Source: Acidobacteriota bacterium
Lineage (GTDB): Bacteria; Acidobacteriota; Terriglobia; Terriglobales; Acidobacteriaceae
Reading direction: 5' to 3'
Length of the DNA stretch: 5,179 nt
NCBI GenBank assembly: GCA_021781075.1
Contig: JAJXXN010000130.1
Location: forward strand, 1-5,179
Shown here: positions 1 through 5,178 of the stretch, one piece after another
Layout: every line of letters begins with the position of its first letter
Position numbering within the stretch: the first letter of the stretch is position 1
Notes under the pieces: model-generated
Told to the model about the DNA's origin: nothing
Seen by the model: the letters and a program-made list of their open reading frames with translations, nothing else
Databases searched by the model: none
Program-made: the position numbers and the translations under genes

Positions 1-543
1 GAGGGTGACGGAATCGTTCTCTGGCGAGATGACGGTGACCTTGTCGGAGTTGTGTCTTGCGGCCAGGTGCTGCCCCTCGTAGATGAGGATGGTGCGCGGG
101 TCCTTGAGCCAGAGCTTGACCACCGTCTCGATGGAGTGCTGTTTGCGGCGGAGGTACTCATCGAGCTGGTCCTTGGGCAGGGGCTTGAGGCCGCGGTAGG
201 TAATCTCCCACGCCTGCCCGCCTTTGTAGATTTGGACGACATCGTGGTGCTTGGTGAACTCGATGCGGTCGCCGGTTGGCCAGGAGTGGTACTCATAATA
301 TTCGACGGTGGCGCCGGTGGGTTTTCCCTGGTAGAAGGATGCGGAGCGGCCCTCGCGATACTCATTTTTGAGGTTCAACCAGGCGTCGCCGCCGAGTGCC
401 TTGATCATCTGTCCGAGGATGGCCTGGGCCTGGGCGGCGTTTTGGTCGGCGTCGGTGGCGGGTTTTTGCGCATGTAGCACGGGCGCAGAGAGCAGGCCAA
501 GGGCAAGCAGCGGTAAGTGAAGCAGTGCTTTGAGCTTTGCCAC
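1..543 (-). CDS. Exported protein of unknown function, possibly LolA-like (partial, 3' end outside window)
   Basis: The reading frame on the minus strand is open from a GTG at 541-543 through the left edge, giving 181 codons without a stop; the C-terminus is missing. The GTG start is chosen because GGAGGT (minus strand, 556-551) sits 7 bases upstream and a signal peptide follows at once: basic MAKLK, a Leu/Ala-rich core at residues 7-20, and a likely cleavage after VLHA (residue 25). The mature part begins with a helix-like stretch (AQAILGQMIKALGGDAWLN, residues 40-57) and then has many aromatic and charged residues in beta-like stretches (SFYQGK, EYYEYHSW, VQIYKGGQAWEITY). The ALGGDAWLN-type opening resembles acidobacterial proteins often labelled outer membrane lipoprotein-sorting (LolA-like); this is family memory, not a proven match. 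It is divergent from tyrS with 93 bases between the starts. Confidence is high that it is a real exported protein and low for its function. Confidence 0.85.
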   Translation of the reverse strand, partial: MAKLKALLHLPLLALGLLSAPVLHAQKPATDADQNAAQAQAILGQMIKALGGDAWLNLKNEYREGRSASFYQGKPTGATVEYYEYHSWPTGDRIEFTKHHDVVQIYKGGQAWEITYRGLKPLPKDQLDEYLRRKQHSIETVVKLWLKDPRTILIYEGQHLAARHNSDKVTVISPENDSVTL

Positions 544-550
544 GGGCGGG

Positions 551-556
551 ACCTCC
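551..556 (-). promoter_or_regulatory. Ribosome binding site deciding a GTG start
   Basis: The minus strand reads GGAGGT here, a full Shine-Dalgarno core, 7 bases before the GTG at 543. No ATG in this frame offers a competing start with a signal peptide, so this site fixes the start of the leftmost gene. Confidence 0.8.
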
Positions 557-621
557 GGGTACACCAACAGGATAGACGTTCCCGGCGCGGTGATAGGCGC
601 GTTTGCCAAGCCTTGCCACTT

Positions 622-627
622 TATACT
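622..627 (+). promoter_or_regulatory. Probable -10 element of tyrS, very close to the start codon
   Basis: TATACT matches five of six bases of the sigma-70 -10 consensus. Transcription would normally begin about 7 bases after it, near 634-635, which is only 2-3 bases before the tyrS ATG at 637. No good -35 is seen at 16-18 bases: GCGTTT lies at 17, and the better TTGCCA (603-608) is only 13 away. The element is therefore inferred from its -10 sequence and its position. Confidence 0.45.
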
Positions 628-636
628 GGGTGAGTC

Positions 637-1884
637 ATGCAAAATTTCCCACCTGTTGAAGAACAGCTCGACCTTCTGCAAAAAGGCGCGGCCGAGATCA
701 TACGCGTCAGTGATTTGCGCGAGCGGCTGGAAGAGGGCCGGAAGACCGGCCGTCCGCTGCGCATCAAGGCTGGTTTTGACCCGACCTCACCGGACCTTCA
801 CCTTGGCCACACGGTGCTGATGCGCAAGCTGCGGCACTTTCAGCAGCTTGGGCACCAGGTGATTTTTTTGATCGGTGATTTCACGTCCCTGATTGGCGAC
901 CCGACGGGGCGCAACGTGACGCGCAAGGCGCTGACGCGTGAGCAGATTGACAAGAACGCGGAGACGTACAAGGAGCAGGTCTTCAAGATTCTCGACAAGG
1001 CGAAAACAGAGGTGCGCTTCAACTCCGAGTGGTTGGACAAGCTTGGCTATGAGCAGACAATCCGGCTGACGGCGCATTTCACGGTTTCGCAGATGCTGGA
1101 GCGGGATGATTTTCACAAGCGCTACCAGGGGGAGCAGCCGATCAGCCTGCACGAGTTTTTGTACCCGGTGATGCAGGGGTATGATTCGGTGGCGCTGGAG
1201 TCGGATGTGGAGCTGGGCGGCACGGACCAGAAGTTCAATTTGCTTTGCGGGCGGGAGTTGCAGCGGCAGTATGGGCAGAAGCCGCAGATTGTGCTGATGA
1301 CGCCGATCCTCGAGGGGCTGGACGGCGTGCAGAAGATGAGCAAGTCGCTGGGCAATGCGATTGGCATCAACGAGGCGCCGGAAGAGATGTATGGGAAGCT
1401 GATGAGCATCAATGACGAGTTGATGTGGAAGTACTGGGTGTTTTTGACGGACCTGCGGCAATCGGAGGTTGACGCGTTGCGGACCGAAGTGGAGGCCGGG
1501 CGGGCGCACCCGATGGAAGTGAAGAAGCGGCTGGCGCGGACGATCACGGCGGGGTTCCACGGTGAGGCGGCGGCGCAGTCGGCGGATGAGAACTGGGCGC
1601 GGATGTTCCAGCAGAAGGGCTTCAGCGAGAACGTGGAAGAGGTGCGGCTGAAGCGGGGGGATTATTTGTCGCAGGGCGAGGGCGTGCCGGGCCTGAAGCT
1701 GGCGGCGGTGTTGACCGCGTGCGGGTTGACAGCGTCGAATGCCGAGGCGCAACGCAAGATCAAGGAGGGTGCGGTGAAGGTGAACGATGCGGTGGTGACG
1801 AAGCCGGCGCTGGAAATGGCCGCGGGTGAAGTGAAGCTGCAAATCCGGCTGGGGAAAAAGGCCAAACTGGTGGTGCTGGAATAG
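637..1884 (+). CDS. tyrS: Tyrosyl-tRNA synthetase (HLGH-type, TyrS)
   Basis: This is a cytoplasmic class I aminoacyl-tRNA synthetase that activates tyrosine with ATP and loads it onto tRNA-Tyr. The 415-residue protein is complete and of usual length for the type with HLGH in place of HIGH. Visible landmarks are the ATP-binding HLGH at residues 55-58 inside GFDPTSPDLHLGH; GDFTSLIGDPTGR at 80-92; the tyrosine-pocket pattern Y176...Q180..D183 in YPVMQGYD; GGTDQ at 194-198; and the KMSKS loop at 233-237. The C-terminal part, about residues 352-412, looks like an S4 RNA-binding domain (LKLAAVLTACGLTASNAEAQ onwards). All key motifs are intact. The ATG at 637 gives the normal family N-terminus. GGGTGAG at 628-634 is too close to act as a normal ribosome site, so the message may be leaderless. 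A strong terminator follows 22 bases after the stop, which suggests a single-gene unit. Confidence 0.98.
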   Translation: MQNFPPVEEQLDLLQKGAAEIIRVSDLRERLEEGRKTGRPLRIKAGFDPTSPDLHLGHTVLMRKLRHFQQLGHQVIFLIGDFTSLIGDPTGRNVTRKALTREQIDKNAETYKEQVFKILDKAKTEVRFNSEWLDKLGYEQTIRLTAHFTVSQMLERDDFHKRYQGEQPISLHEFLYPVMQGYDSVALESDVELGGTDQKFNLLCGRELQRQYGQKPQIVLMTPILEGLDGVQKMSKSLGNAIGINEAPEEMYGKLMSINDELMWKYWVFLTDLRQSEVDALRTEVEAGRAHPMEVKKRLARTITAGFHGEAAAQSADENWARMFQQKGFSENVEEVRLKRGDYLSQGEGVPGLKLAAVLTACGLTASNAEAQRKIKEGAVKVNDAVVTKPALEMAAGEVKLQIRLGKKAKLVVLE

Positions 1885-1906
1885 CGTCAACTGCAAACCG
1901 AAACAG

Positions 1907-1946
1907 CAAAGGGAGAACGAGTCGGCTCGTTCTCCCTTTGGTTTTT
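1907..1946 (+). terminator. Strong intrinsic terminator after tyrS, possibly working in both directions
   Basis: A perfect 15-bp stem is formed by CAAAGGGAGAACGAG (1907-1921) and CTCGTTCTCCCTTTG (1926-1940) around a TCGG tetraloop, followed by G and five T (1942-1946). It serves tyrS on the plus strand. Read on the minus strand the same hairpin is followed by CTGTTTC, a poor U-tract, so it may also end the convergent gene that stops at 1974, but less surely. Confidence 0.92.
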
Positions 1947-1973
1947 CTGAGTCCTGATTTCTGGTCCCTGATT

Positions 1974-2480
1974 TTAGGGTTGCAGGTCGCCTTGAATCTG
2001 GCCGTAGATGTCGTCGGAGGCATTTTTGACCTGGTCGATGATGCGTTTGAGGAAGATGCCATCGGCGAGGCGGAGGCTGCCGTCAATGCGGACAGAGAGG
2101 TCGTCATCACCGTCGAAGCCGACCTTGACCTGGTCGAGCGAGTGGTTGAACTTGAGGAGCTTGTACCGGAAATCCACATTCACGGGCATTTGCCGTTTTT
2201 CTGCGACGGTGACAAAGACGATGAGGTCGCTGTCCACATCGCCGCCGATGGCCATGACGACCTTGATGTCCTTGAGGTGGGTCCCGGTGAAGTGCATGAC
2301 CCAGACGGTGGGCGACTTGGTGGTTATATAGGGGTAGCCGGTGGAGTTGAGCAGGCCGACAGCCTTGTTGATATCGGCTTGTGAAACCTGTTCATCGGCG
2401 CGTGCCATACGCGTTAAGGGCAAGCAAAAGAGTGAGAGCAAAAGAAGCAGGCAAACCCGCCGTGCTGATTGGAATTTCAT
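1974..2480 (-). CDS. Small exported YbjN-like protein, paralog A of a tandem pair
   Basis: The 168-residue protein has a type I signal peptide: basic KFQSARR, core VCLLLLLSLFCLPL, and cleavage probably after ARA at residue 28. The start at 2480 is supported by GGGAGG 7 bases upstream. The mature domain runs from about residue 34 to 168 and holds PTVWVMHFTGTHLKDIKV (58-74), a hydrophobic strand LIVFVTVAEKR (86-96), YKLLKFNHSLDQVKVGFD (106-123), an acidic turn DDDLSVR (125-131), and a C-terminal helix VKNASDDIYGQI (151-162). The order of strand, LLKFN, Asp-rich turn and closing helix recalls the YbjN / type III secretion chaperone-like fold; this is inference from pattern. Its neighbour at 2618-3163 is about 65% identical. 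It converges on tyrS. No catalytic residues are recognisable and its function is unknown. Confidence 0.88.
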   Translation of the reverse strand: MKFQSARRVCLLLLLSLFCLPLTRMARADEQVSQADINKAVGLLNSTGYPYITTKSPTVWVMHFTGTHLKDIKVVMAIGGDVDSDLIVFVTVAEKRQMPVNVDFRYKLLKFNHSLDQVKVGFDGDDDLSVRIDGSLRLADGIFLKRIIDQVKNASDDIYGQIQGDLQP

Positions 2481-2487
2481 GGTGCAG

Positions 2488-2493
2488 CCTCCC
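2488..2493 (-). promoter_or_regulatory. Ribosome binding site of paralog A
   Basis: The minus strand reads GGGAGG, 7 bases before the ATG at 2480. It confirms that start, which is also the one that gives a complete signal peptide. Confidence 0.75.
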
Positions 2494-2509
2494 GGTCACA
2501 GTTGATGGA

Positions 2510-2538
2510 ACCTTAAATGCTGGGCGTGGAAGTTGCAA
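2510..2538 (-). promoter_or_regulatory. Possible weak promoter for paralog A
   Basis: On the minus strand TTGCAA (2538-2533) is followed after 17 bases by TAAGGT (2515-2510). The -35 matches four of six consensus bases but the -10 matches only three. It is listed because a terminator lies just upstream at 2561-2591, so paralog A should need a promoter between 2481 and 2560. The exact site is uncertain. Confidence 0.25.
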
Positions 2539-2560
2539 GCAGTAAATGGGAACGGGGTGA

Positions 2561-2591
2561 AGAAAACGGCCGCCCCCGGGGGGAGCGGCCG
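2561..2591 (-). terminator. Intrinsic terminator of paralog B
   Basis: Reading the minus strand, CGGCCGC at 2591-2585 pairs with GCGGCCG at 2573-2567. Three more C:G pairs can form beyond a one-base bulge (A2584 on the plus strand), leaving a four-base loop. The hairpin is followed by TTTTCT on the minus strand (2566-2561). It lies 27 bases past the stop codon of the gene at 2618-3163 and before paralog A, so the two paralogs are probably separate transcription units, at least in part. Confidence 0.7.
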
Positions 2592-2617
2592 CGTGCGATT
2601 TTGAGGGCAGGGGTTGC

Positions 2618-3163
2618 TCAGGGCAGGAGGTCGCCCTCGATTTGGCCGTAGATGTCGTCCGAGGCGCGCTTGACCTGGTCGACGAGGTTTCTGAGGTAGG
2701 TGGTGTCGGCGACGCGAAGGCTGGCATCGGTGCGGACGCTGAGGTCGTCATCATGGTCGAGGCCGACGCGGACGAGGTCGTACTCGTGGTTCATCTTGAG
2801 CAGCTTGTAACGGAATTCGGTGGTGGTGGGCATGCGTCGTTTTTCGGCGACGGTGACGAAGATGATGATCTCGCTGTCGGGGTCGGGGTCGAGGGCAAGG
2901 ATGACCTTGATGTCCTTGAGGTGTGCGCCGTTGAAGTGGACGACCCAGACGGTGGGCGAGTTGGTGGTGCGGTAGGGGAACCCGGTGGCCTGGAGGAGGT
3001 TTGTCATCTTGTCGATGCTTGCCTGCGGGATGCCCATGGTATTTTTGGCGGCCGGGGATTGAGCCGGGGATTGAGCCGGGGATTGAGCCGGGGCGTGGAG
3101 TGCGAAAAAGCAGGAAATGAGAATGAATGCGGGTGCAATTTTACGCAGGAGACGCGAGTTCAT
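2618..3163 (-). CDS. Small exported YbjN-like protein, paralog B of a tandem pair
   Basis: The 181-residue protein is a close paralog of the gene at 1974-2480: a hand alignment from QASIDK to the C-terminal P gives about 88 identities in 135 ungapped positions. Shared blocks include SPTVWV, HLKDIKV, FVTVAEKR, FRYKLLK, DDDLSVR and ASDDIYGQI. The start at 3163 is set by GGAGGT 5 bases upstream and by a signal peptide, MNSRLLRK then IAPAFILISCFFALHA. Cleavage after APA (residue 26) fits best. LISC at 15-18 resembles a lipobox, but the hydrophobic core continues past the Cys and Phe follows it, so a lipoprotein is less likely. The mature N-terminus would be an AQSPA-type repeat (residues 26-38) encoded by a 12-bp tandem repeat and absent from paralog A. 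Function is unknown. The fold guess is the same as for A and is an inference. Confidence 0.88.
   Translation of the reverse strand: MNSRLLRKIAPAFILISCFFALHAPAQSPAQSPAQSPAAKNTMGIPQASIDKMTNLLQATGFPYRTTNSPTVWVVHFNGAHLKDIKVILALDPDPDSEIIIFVTVAEKRRMPTTTEFRYKLLKMNHEYDLVRVGLDHDDDLSVRTDASLRVADTTYLRNLVDQVKRASDDIYGQIEGDLLP
3051..3093 (-). repeat. 12-bp tandem repeat coding for a QSPA repeat
   Basis: On the plus strand the unit GCCGGGGATTGA occurs three times in exact copies (3051-3062, 3063-3074, 3075-3086), followed by a partial GCCGGGG. Because 12 is a multiple of three, the repeat stays in frame and encodes SPAQ units in paralog B, at the junction of signal peptide and mature domain. Copy-number change would lengthen or shorten the linker by four residues without a frameshift. 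Confidence 0.95.
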
Positions 3164-3168
3164 GGGAA

Positions 3169-3174
3169 ACCTCC
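3169..3174 (-). promoter_or_regulatory. Ribosome binding site of paralog B
   Basis: The minus strand reads GGAGGT, 5 bases before the ATG at 3163. It selects this start over the much longer upstream-open frame, which would overlap the divergent nucleoside hydrolase gene. Confidence 0.8.
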
Positions 3175-3197
3175 CCGGGCGAGTATAGGTCTCAGGC

Positions 3198-3226
3198 AGT
3201 ATACGATGCGGCCATGCGGCGGACAA
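3198..3226 (-). promoter_or_regulatory. Probable sigma-70-type promoter of paralog B
   Basis: On the minus strand TTGTCC (3226-3221) and TATACT (3203-3198) are separated by 17 bases. They match the consensus at four and five of six positions. Transcription would begin near 3191, giving a leader of about 28 bases that contains the GGAGGT site. A second TATACT lies at 3187-3182 on the same strand but would place the start inside the ribosome site, so the upstream copy is preferred. Confidence 0.5.
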
Positions 3227-3291
3227 AGAATATTTACCCAACATGCAGGGGCGCGGCGAACTGCGGGCAGACGTGGCGGCCAGTAACGGAG

Positions 3292-3297
3292 TAGAGT
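3292..3297 (+). promoter_or_regulatory. Possible -10 element of the nucleoside hydrolase gene
   Basis: TAGAGT matches the -10 consensus at four of six positions and ends 8 bases before the ATG at 3306, after A and a run of seven T. If used, the transcript would begin almost at the start codon. No convincing -35 is seen. The spacing resembles that of TATACT before tyrS. Confidence 0.25.
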
Positions 3298-3305
3298 ATT
3301 TTTTT

Positions 3306-4355
3306 ATGAGTGGAAATCGACGGATGGTGTTTTTGGCGGTGGTGGTATTGAGTTTGTCTTGCGCCGGTGTTGTGGCGGCGCAGACGGCAAAGGCCGCGCC
3401 GCCGTTGGCAGGCGGAAAGCAGCTTGTTTTTCTTGATACCGATATTGGCGACGACATTGACGACGCGTTTGCGCTGGGTTTGATATTGAAAAGCCCGGAG
3501 TTGAAAGTGCTGGGCGTGACCACCGCGTACGGGAAGACCGAGGAGCGGGCGCGGCTGGTGGAGCGTTTTCTGGCCTCGACGGGGCACAAGGAGATACCCG
3601 CATATCCCGGCATTGTGACCAAGGCCAAGAACCCGATGACGCAGGAAGCCTATGCGTTGCGCGAGCCGAAGCGGCGTTACGGGGACGGGATTGACTTCAT
3701 GCTGCGGCAGATCCGGCTGCATCCGGGGAAGGTGACGCTGATTGCCATTGGCCCGCTCTTCAATGTGGAGGCGGCGCTTGCGGTGGACCCGGCGACGTTC
3801 AAGAAGCTGAAGAGGATTGTCCTGATGGGCGGGAGCATCGAGCGCGGCTATGACGGGCCGAATGGGGAAGTCCACCCGGCGGATGCGGAGTGGAACATCA
3901 GCCGCTATCCCAAGGGGCTGCGGCGGATCCTGGCCTCGGGCGTGCCGGTTACGATGCTGCCGCTCGATTCCACGCAGGTCCACCTGGGGCTAAAGGAGCG
4001 CGAGTCGATCTTTGCCAATGACAACCCGGTGAGCGACCAGGTCACACTGCTGTACCACCAGTGGGTGGAGGGCAACGAGGGCCATCAGGAGACACCGACG
4101 CTCTATGACCCTGTGGCGGTGAGCTATGTGTTGGCGCCCGAACTTTGCCCCGCGGTCCCCATGCACATTGAAGTGGACGCGAAGGGCTTCACACGGAAGA
4201 GCGATGGGGAGGCGAATGCGATGGTGTGCATGAAATTGGATGAAAAGGGTTTTGTGCAGCTGTTGCTGGACCGACTGGTGGAGAAACCGGCGGCGCCGGA
4301 TGAGCCGGAGGAGCCGACGGAGCCCGAGCAACTGGATTTGATGAAGGGCAATTAA
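3306..4355 (+). CDS. Exported nucleoside hydrolase, inosine/uridine-preferring family
   Basis: The family hydrolyses the N-glycosidic bond of ribonucleosides to a base and ribose, using a bound calcium ion. The 349-residue protein is complete. The N-terminus is a signal peptide (MSGNRRM, core VFLAVVVLSL, cleavage probably after VVAA at 25), so it should act in the periplasm or outside, in nucleoside salvage. The metal-binding signature DTDIGDDIDDA is at 44-54, GVTTAYG at 70-76, IAIGPLFNVEAAL at 147-158, IVLMGGS at 171-177, EWNIS at 195-199, PLDST at 219-223, and YDPVAV at 267-272, where D268 fits the last calcium ligand. Tyr267 stands where the well-studied protozoal enzymes have a catalytic His. 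The tail, from about residue 327, is rich in Pro and Glu. An upstream ATG (3243) would bury the signal peptide and has no ribosome site, so 3306 is preferred. GGAG at 3288-3291 is 14 bases away, rather far. Substrate cannot be told. Confidence 0.93.
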   Translation: MSGNRRMVFLAVVVLSLSCAGVVAAQTAKAAPPLAGGKQLVFLDTDIGDDIDDAFALGLILKSPELKVLGVTTAYGKTEERARLVERFLASTGHKEIPAYPGIVTKAKNPMTQEAYALREPKRRYGDGIDFMLRQIRLHPGKVTLIAIGPLFNVEAALAVDPATFKKLKRIVLMGGSIERGYDGPNGEVHPADAEWNISRYPKGLRRILASGVPVTMLPLDSTQVHLGLKERESIFANDNPVSDQVTLLYHQWVEGNEGHQETPTLYDPVAVSYVLAPELCPAVPMHIEVDAKGFTRKSDGEANAMVCMKLDEKGFVQLLLDRLVEKPAAPDEPEEPTEPEQLDLMKGN

Positions 4356-4361
4356 AAAGAA

Positions 4362-4391
4362 TCGACCATGGGCCGAAAACGGGGGTACAAT
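4362..4391 (+). promoter_or_regulatory. Possible promoter of the lipoprotein gene
   Basis: TCGACC (4362-4367) and TACAAT (4386-4391) lie 18 bases apart and match the consensus at four and five of six positions. Transcription would start near 4398 and give a leader of about 125 bases before the ATG at 4523. I see no clear terminator between the nucleoside hydrolase stop and this site, so read-through from upstream is also possible. Confidence 0.45.
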
Positions 4392-4509
4392 GCGAGCGAA
4401 AGAAATTGCGTGGTTTGGCCTTGTGATTTGTGCGCGTTGTCACTGAGTTGATTCATCATTTTGGGGCATTGTTGCTGCGTGAAGTTCAGAGGCCGGACAA
4501 AAGGCATTT

Positions 4510-4515
4510 GGAGGA
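4510..4515 (+). promoter_or_regulatory. Ribosome binding site choosing the lipoprotein start
   Basis: GGAGGA lies 7 bases before the ATG at 4523 and 10 before the second ATG at 4526. It favours 4523 and argues against the in-frame ATG at 4430, which would add 31 mainly charged residues in front of the signal peptide. Confidence 0.8.
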
Positions 4516-4522
4516 AACAAGC

Positions 4523-5110
4523 ATGATGGCACGGAGGATTCACTTGGCGGTTTTACTTGCCGGAATGGCGGCGGTAATTGCCCTGACGGGTTGCAGCAAG
4601 CCTGAATTGACCAATGAACAGGCATTGGCGCTGATCCAGGCTCACTATGACCAGGCACAGCCTGTGGTTTTGACGTTCAAGATCGACCAGAGGGCGCTGG
4701 CCGATGGGAACAAGGCGAAGTACTGGGGGGTGAGCAAACATTATCCCAACAATCTTTGGGCTGACTTCACACTGACCGAGGAAGGCAAGAAGCTGGTGAG
4801 ACTGCCGAACGGCAAGGACGTGTTTGAATGGCGCCAGGACTCGACGGGCAAGTTCCAGTATGCGATGACGACCGCAGCCCCACTGAAGTTGAAGGCGCGC
4901 GATGTGAGCGAGATTCGCAAGGAGATCGTACCAGGGGTAAAGGGGCAGGGACGCGTCGTGGTATTCAAGCAGGCCTACGATATCTCTTCGTTGCCGAGTG
5001 AATTGCAGAATGTGATTTTGGATAACACGTCAAACCAACTGTCAATCAAGCGGCTGGCGGACATGGCATTTGAGAACGGCGCATGGGTGTTTCACGATCT
5101 GGAACAATAA
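4523..5110 (+). CDS. Putative lipoprotein of unknown function
   Basis: The 195-residue protein has a textbook lipoprotein signal: MMARRIH, a hydrophobic core LAVLLAGMAAVIA, and the lipobox LTGC at residues 21-24. The mature protein would start at Cys24 with Ser next, which by the usual rule favours the outer membrane. After a helical segment (NEQALALIQAHYDQ) the chain looks alpha/beta, with WADFTLTEEGKKLVRLPNGKDVFEWR in the middle, VVVFKQAYDISSLP later, and a C-terminal SIKRLADMAFENGAWVFHDLEQ. The ending resembles those of small envelope proteins in which a mixed strand closes the fold, but I do not recognise a named family. There are no cysteines other than the lipidated one and no visible catalytic motif. 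It follows the nucleoside hydrolase gene on the same strand with a 167-base gap, so a separate unit is likelier than a tight operon. Confidence 0.9.
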   Translation: MMARRIHLAVLLAGMAAVIALTGCSKPELTNEQALALIQAHYDQAQPVVLTFKIDQRALADGNKAKYWGVSKHYPNNLWADFTLTEEGKKLVRLPNGKDVFEWRQDSTGKFQYAMTTAAPLKLKARDVSEIRKEIVPGVKGQGRVVVFKQAYDISSLPSELQNVILDNTSNQLSIKRLADMAFENGAWVFHDLEQ

Positions 5111-5146
5111 AGGCGTGGTGGCATTTTGGAAACAGCGGTTGGCCGG

Positions 5147-5178
5147 ATGTTTTGCACACTAAATTGTGCAATAAACAT
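5147..5178. repeat. Interrupted palindrome after the lipoprotein gene
   Basis: TTGCACA (5152-5158) and TGTGCAA (5165-5171) are perfect inverted repeats around CTAAAT. Outer arms ATGTTT (5147-5152) and AAACAT (5173-5178) are also complementary if two bases are bulged on the right side. It could be a dyad operator for a regulator of the next gene beyond the edge, or an RNA hairpin ending the lipoprotein transcript. No U-tract is visible before the window ends, so the role stays open. Confidence 0.6.

Noticed and set aside
52..477. Plus-strand open frame of 141 codons at the left edge
   Set aside because: The minus-strand frame here has a perfectly placed GGAGGT, a GTG start and a signal peptide. 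The plus frame has no ribosome site and a Gly/Val/Leu/Asp-biased composition.
544..636. A T-box or other tRNA-sensing leader upstream of tyrS
   Set aside because: The gap is too short, holds no T-box consensus or terminator hairpin, and contains the divergent gene's ribosome site.
787..1896. A 369-codon open frame on the minus strand opposite tyrS
   Set aside because: It lies almost wholly antisense to an unmistakable tyrS. Its translation is rich in His, Leu, Arg and Gln with no domain, as expected from the complement of GC-rich codons.
1938..2384. Plus-strand open frame of 148 codons opposite paralog A
   Set aside because: Its Asp/Val/Glu-rich low-complexity translation mirrors the real gene's codons. 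The opposite strand has a ribosome site, a signal peptide and a conserved paralog.
2642..3286. Plus-strand open frame of 214 codons opposite paralog B
   Set aside because: Same reasoning as for paralog A. It also reads through the 12-bp repeat and the divergent promoter region, and its composition is not protein-like.
3243..3305. Upstream ATG extension of the nucleoside hydrolase
   Set aside because: It adds 21 residues in front of a proper signal peptide and has no ribosome site, so the start at 3306 is more plausible.
3361..3365. Lipoprotein processing of the nucleoside hydrolase at its signal-peptide Cys
   Set aside because: The residues before the Cys are S-L-S, lacking the Leu/Val/Ile expected at -3. 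A type I site after VVAA fits better.
3164..3628. Upstream extension of paralog B on the minus strand
   Set aside because: The open frame continues into the nucleoside hydrolase gene, but the GGAGGT site and signal peptide both point to the ATG at 3163.
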